Assembly (NCBI GenBank): GCA_027186245.1
Contig: CP114481.1
Coordinates: forward strand, 51,677,501-51,741,500
DNA from: Coriaria nepalensis
Lineage: Eukaryota; Streptophyta; Magnoliopsida; Cucurbitales; Coriariaceae
Direction: 5' to 3'
Length of the DNA: 64,000 nucleotides
The notes beneath the pieces were generated by a model. The model saw only the letters and a list, made by a program, of their open reading frames with translations, did no database searches and was not told the origin of the DNA. This document shows, piece by piece, positions 63,446 to 64,000 of the stretch. The position numbers and the translations under genes are program-made. The stretch's first letter is position 1. Every line of letters begins with the position of its first letter.

Positions 63446-64000
63446 AAAATCATTTGAATGAGTCATTTCAAGTCAATAAAATATTTCAAAGCAATTCGAA
63501 CGAATTCTATTTTCACATTTCAAACGCAAGTTTTGTGCATAACTTTCAAGTGATCATTGCAAGGGAAATGTGTATTTGTTTAACCTTAACATCATTTCAA
63601 TGACTCATTTCAAGTTAATAACTTATTTCAAAGAAATTGGAACGAATTCTATTTTTGCACTACAAACACAACTTAAGTGCATAACGTGCAAAAGATCAAT
63701 GCAAGGAGAGTCTGCATTTGCTAACCTTAAAATCATTTTAATGAGTCATTTCAAGTCAATAACTTATTTCAAAGCAATTCGAAAGAATTCTATTTTCGCA
63801 CTTCAATGCAACTTTTGTGCATAACTTTCAAATGATCATTGCAAGGAAAGTGTGCATTCTGTTAACCTTAAAATCATTTCAATGAGTCATTCCAAGTTAA
63901 TAACTTATTTCAAAGCAACTCGAAAGAATTCTATTTTCGCACTTCAAAAACATGTTTCGTGCATAACTTGCAAATGATCAATGCAAGGAAAGTGTGCATT
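63446..64000 (+). repeat. 850-bp hexamer HOR, copy 3, cut by the window end
   Basis: 555 bp of a third unit. It follows copy 2 with few differences, such as CTTCAATGCAAC for CTTCATGGCAAC near 63803 and GAAAGAATTC for GAAAGAAATC near 63780. The array continues beyond the window. Confidence 0.9.

Larger units (their letters stand above)
1..64000 (+). repeat. 142-bp satellite array, about 450 head-to-tail monomers
   Basis: From the first base to the last the sequence is built of one A+T-rich monomer. Phased at AAAATC, monomers start at 1, 143, 285, 427, 569, 711, 852 and 994, and the same spacing of 142 (sometimes 141) continues to position 64000. All copies have the same orientation; I found no inverted segment and no non-satellite insertion. 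Arrays of a 140-180 bp monomer with higher-order structure are typical of centromeric and pericentromeric satellites in plants and animals, so a centromere-type location is inferred, not shown. The array is cut by both window edges, so its total size is unknown. No coding or RNA gene is supported anywhere in it. Confidence 0.98.

Noticed and set aside
1..64000. CRISPR array.
   Set aside because: There are no unique spacers: the whole 142-bp unit repeats, and units are far longer than repeat-spacer periods.
1..64000. Telomeric or transposon-derived origin (terminal repeats, reverse transcriptase, poly-A tail).
   Set aside because: I saw no TTAGGG/TTTAGGG-type runs, no long terminal or inverted repeats bounding units, no coding remnants and no target-site duplications.

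Overview
The whole 64,000-base window is one uninterrupted array of tandemly repeated satellite DNA. I see no unique sequence, protein-coding gene, RNA gene, transposon, CRISPR array or telomere repeat. The basic monomer is 142 bp (about 31% G+C by hand count of one copy). It is repeated head-to-tail in one orientation, about 450 copies, and the array runs off both ends of the window. This points to a eukaryotic chromosome, most likely a centromeric or pericentromeric satellite block. I do not recognise the family and cannot say whether the host is a plant or an animal.

A typical monomer, phased to begin at the A-rich AAAATC, has these parts in order: a TGAGTCA heptamer, a 14-bp dyad (AATTCG-AA-CGAATT) overlapping BstBI-type and EcoRI-type palindromes, a GCACTTC/GCACTAC block followed by a TTTTGTGCATAA block, and a second dyad region around TGATCA. 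It ends in GGAAAGTGTGCATT-CGTTTAACCTT. Subfamilies differ at diagnostic positions in these parts.

Layout. (1) 1-14185: highly homogenised higher-order repeat (HOR). The canonical unit is 18 monomers (2,554 bp); five successive copies contain 24, 25, 18, 18 and 15 monomers. (2) 14186-17304: array dominated by a 3-monomer, 425-bp unit. (3) 17305-18440: eight transitional monomers. (4) 18441-45904: older, diverged array with large block duplications: a super-repeat spaced about 4.55 kb, a 2.0-kb block repeated 8,223 bp away, and a 2.4-kb block repeated 4,673 bp away. (5) 45905-48445: very diverged monomers, re-found at 59361-61036. (6) 48446-51855: a freshly homogenised subfamily that lost the EcoRI site, with a 7-monomer, 994-bp unit. 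(7) 51856-54699: mosaic. (8) 54700-58240: 8-monomer (1,133 bp) and 4-monomer (566 bp) units. (9) 58241-61745: diverged mosaic. (10) 61746-64000: 6-monomer, 850-bp unit.

Short open frames of 60-96 codons recur with the repeat period. They are shadows of the satellite: 142 is 1 modulo 3, so every frame is sampled in turn, and the frames do not extend or diversify like genes. I therefore annotate no CDS. The value of the window is its record of satellite evolution: at least five independent HOR amplifications of different unit size, modular gain and loss of 3-4 monomers, hybrid monomers at HOR edges, and a conversion-like patch.
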